DNA of 14,146 nucleotides from Methanomassiliicoccaceae archaeon UBA367 (lineage in GTDB: Archaea; Thermoplasmatota; Thermoplasmata; Methanomassiliicoccales; Methanomethylophilaceae): NCBI GenBank assembly GCA_002506255.1, contig DAXF01000022.1, forward strand, positions 811 to 14,956, written 5' to 3'. The notes under the pieces were generated by a model. That model searched no databases. It saw nothing but the letters and a program-made list of their open reading frames with translations, and had not been told where the DNA came from. Made by a program: the position numbers and the translations under genes. Shown here piece after piece: positions 13,013 through 14,146 of this stretch. Numbering within the stretch: position 1 is the first letter of the stretch; every line of letters starts with the position of its first letter.

Positions 13013-14005
13013 TCATCTCCTCAATATATCAGTGGAGTAGACGGCGGATGTGGGAGAGTACGATTTCATCTCCCTTATCCCGCTTATCTCGCAGAGAAGA
13101 CCGACAGCGAGCATACGTTCTGCAAGCTCGCCGATCTCCCTTTCTGCCTCGGACCTCTCGTGTATCGAATAAAGATGCACCGTACCGCCCTTCTTCGCAT
13201 GGCTCAAAGCATCTGGAAGGAAATCCTCCGCGCTTTGGGGCAGGTTCATTATCACCCTGTCGGCCGGAGGCAGCTTCGCTATCTCCGCTCTGGCATCCCC
13301 CAATATAGGGAATATGCGGTCGCATCCGCTCTTCCTTATGTTAATATCCATCAGCCTCTTCGCCTCCGGGTTCATATCGATAGCATAGATGGCTTTGGGC
13401 TTAGCGTGCCTGCATATCACCAGAGGGAATGGCGCCACCCCTGCGAACATATCGATCACGGTCTCCCCGTCTTCCACAAGGGACGCGACCCTCAATCTCT
13501 CGGTGGCGAGCCTGGGGTTGAAATAGACCGTCGCGGGGTCCACTAACATGGAGACACCGGACTCCCTGTGAAGGGTCTCGGTGCTCCCCTTCCCGTATAT
13601 GGGGGTAAGGTCCCGCACCCTCATGTCGCCTTTGACGCCGCTGTCCAAGAGCACCATCCTCGCATCCGTGGTCCTGCCTATGGCATCACCTATCTTCCTC
13701 TTGTGTTTGAGGACGTCTTTCTTCAGCTTCACTATTACCACGTCACCGATCACATCGAAGGACGTGGGAAGGGAATCCCCGATGCCCTCAGGAAGGAGTT
13801 CTCTGTAATCGGTGATCTTCCTTTCGTTCTCTGCCAGAACTGCGTTCTCCGCCTCATAACCGTCGAAGTGATCGCACAGTACCGGTATCAGAATATGGTC
13901 CCCCTCCCTGCCTATTCTGTGATCCAGATCCAACAGGCCCGCATCCATCAGAGCAGTGCGCAAGCTCTCTCCAAGCTCCTTCGGCACGCGCAAGCATCTC
14001 GCCAT
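13013..14005 (-). CDS. trm5: tRNA (guanine37-N1)-methyltransferase Trm5
   Basis: Trm5 uses S-adenosylmethionine to methylate N1 of G37 next to the tRNA anticodon, preventing +1 frameshifting; it is the archaeal/eukaryal counterpart of bacterial TrmD. With the start at 14005 the protein has 330 residues, the usual archaeal length. Seen in order: an N-terminal RNA-binding part, YFNPRLATER (161-170), whose Glu-Arg pair corresponds to catalytic residues of the family, the SAM loop DMFAGVAPFPL (185-195), the acidic strand end AIDMNPEA, and NLPQSAEDFL (254-263). The frame stays open for 41 more codons to 14128, but that part would run through the divergent dph5 start. An ATG-proximal TATA-like box 26 bases upstream supports 14005 as a leaderless start. 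It is convergent with the Dcd-family gene and not functionally tied to the cobamide cluster. Confidence 0.92.
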   Translation of the reverse strand: MARCLRVPKELGESLRTALMDAGLLDLDHRIGREGDHILIPVLCDHFDGYEAENAVLAENERKITDYRELLPEGIGDSLPTSFDVIGDVVIVKLKKDVLKHKRKIGDAIGRTTDARMVLLDSGVKGDMRVRDLTPIYGKGSTETLHRESGVSMLVDPATVYFNPRLATERLRVASLVEDGETVIDMFAGVAPFPLVICRHAKPKAIYAIDMNPEAKRLMDINIRKSGCDRIFPILGDARAEIAKLPPADRVIMNLPQSAEDFLPDALSHAKKGGTVHLYSIHERSEAEREIGELAERMLAVGLLCEISGIREMKSYSPTSAVYSTDILRR

Positions 14006-14084
14006 GCCTTTGGCATGCGAAGCGGGATTATTAACGGTTGCCGAGGCCAAACAACGTTTTAAGCGATATCGTGATAGGCCGTGC
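14006..14084. promoter_or_regulatory. Divergent leaderless promoters of trm5 and dph5
   Basis: In this 79-bp spacer the minus strand has CGTTAATAATCC (14025-14036), centred about 26 bases before the trm5 ATG, and the plus strand has ACGTTTTAAGCG (14054-14065), centred about 26 bases before the dph5 ATG. Neither start has a Shine-Dalgarno at normal distance. Both therefore look leaderless; this is judged by eye. Confidence 0.4.
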
Positions 14085-14146
14085 ATGACTTCAGAGATTG
14101 TTTTCGTCGGCTTGGGGCTCAGCGGCACCGGAGGGATGACCGTGGA
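14085..14146 (+). CDS. dph5: Diphthine synthase Dph5, N-terminal fragment
   Basis: Only 20 codons are present before the window ends. The reading MTSEIVFVGLGLSGTGGMTV matches the opening of diphthine synthase, a tetrapyrrole-methylase-fold enzyme that methylates the modified histidine of elongation factor 2 during diphthamide synthesis. The VFVGLGL strand-loop followed by a short Gly-rich segment and MTV corresponds to the family's FVGLGL...DITV start. Other tetrapyrrole-methylase-fold enzymes, including cobalamin methyltransferases such as CbiL or CbiF, begin somewhat similarly, but VGLGL favours Dph5. The call rests on very little sequence. Confidence 0.6.
   Translation, partial: MTSEIVFVGLGLSGTGGMTV

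Noticed and set aside
14006..14128. Upstream extension of the trm5 frame by 41 codons
   Set aside because: It would run through the divergent gene start at 14085 and its promoter; the 330-residue form has normal Trm5 length and a well-spaced TATA-like box.
1..14146. tRNA or rRNA genes, CRISPR array, insertion sequence, att sites
   Set aside because: Nearly all of the window is accounted for by coding frames; the spacers are under about 130 bp and show no cloverleaf, spaced repeat array or terminal inverted repeats.

Overview
The window looks like a chromosomal segment of a methanogenic euryarchaeon. The archaeal signature genes are a TIGR00303-type CobT, CobY in place of bacterial CobU, CbiZ, Trm5 and a Dph5 start. 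Several genes have a TATA-like box about 26 nt before the start codon, the spacing of a leaderless transcript. Base composition is moderate and coding density is very high. The mix would suit a Thermoplasmata/Methanomassiliicoccales-like, corrinoid-dependent methanogen, but that placement is inference: the window holds no rRNA or methanogenesis marker.

Layout. (1) 1-1130, minus: the N-terminal part of cobyric acid synthase (cbiP), fused to an N-terminal Cys-rich metal-binding domain and cut by the left edge. (2) 1131-1258: a divergent promoter region with a repeated octamer. (3) 1259-2368, plus: cobT. (4) 12395 down to 2355, minus: a tightly packed run of nine genes, in transcription order a small anchored transcobalamin-like (DUF4430-like) protein, btuF, a giant btuC fusion, btuD, cobD, cbiB, cbiZ, cobS and cobY. 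Most junctions overlap or are separated by 0-3 nt. (5) 12526-13011, plus: a dCTP deaminase/dUTPase family protein. (6) 13013-14005, minus: trm5. (7) 14085 to the right edge, plus: the start of dph5.

How the genes work together. The cluster reads as one corrinoid import-and-rebuild pathway. The surface proteins and BtuFCD import the corrinoid. CbiZ cuts adenosylcobinamide to adenosylcobyric acid, the same intermediate CbiP makes de novo. CobD supplies aminopropanol phosphate and CbiB attaches it. CobY activates the product with GTP, CobT activates the lower base, and CobS joins the two halves. CobY lacks the kinase activity of bacterial CobU, which explains why CbiZ and CbiB are needed to salvage cobinamide.

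The most unusual part is the uptake machinery. The permease is a 926-residue single ORF: signal/anchor, transcobalamin-beta-like domain, eight-bladed PQQ-like propeller, one extra membrane helix, then a full BtuC permease. BtuF carries a second copy of the small N-terminal domain, and the first gene of the run is a third, stand-alone copy. I infer an extracytoplasmic corrinoid-capture system built into the transporter. Other oddities are a BtuD without its Q-loop glutamine, a Dcd-family protein without the deaminase glutamate, and a CobS with a 93-residue acidic tail. I saw no mobile element, CRISPR array or RNA gene.
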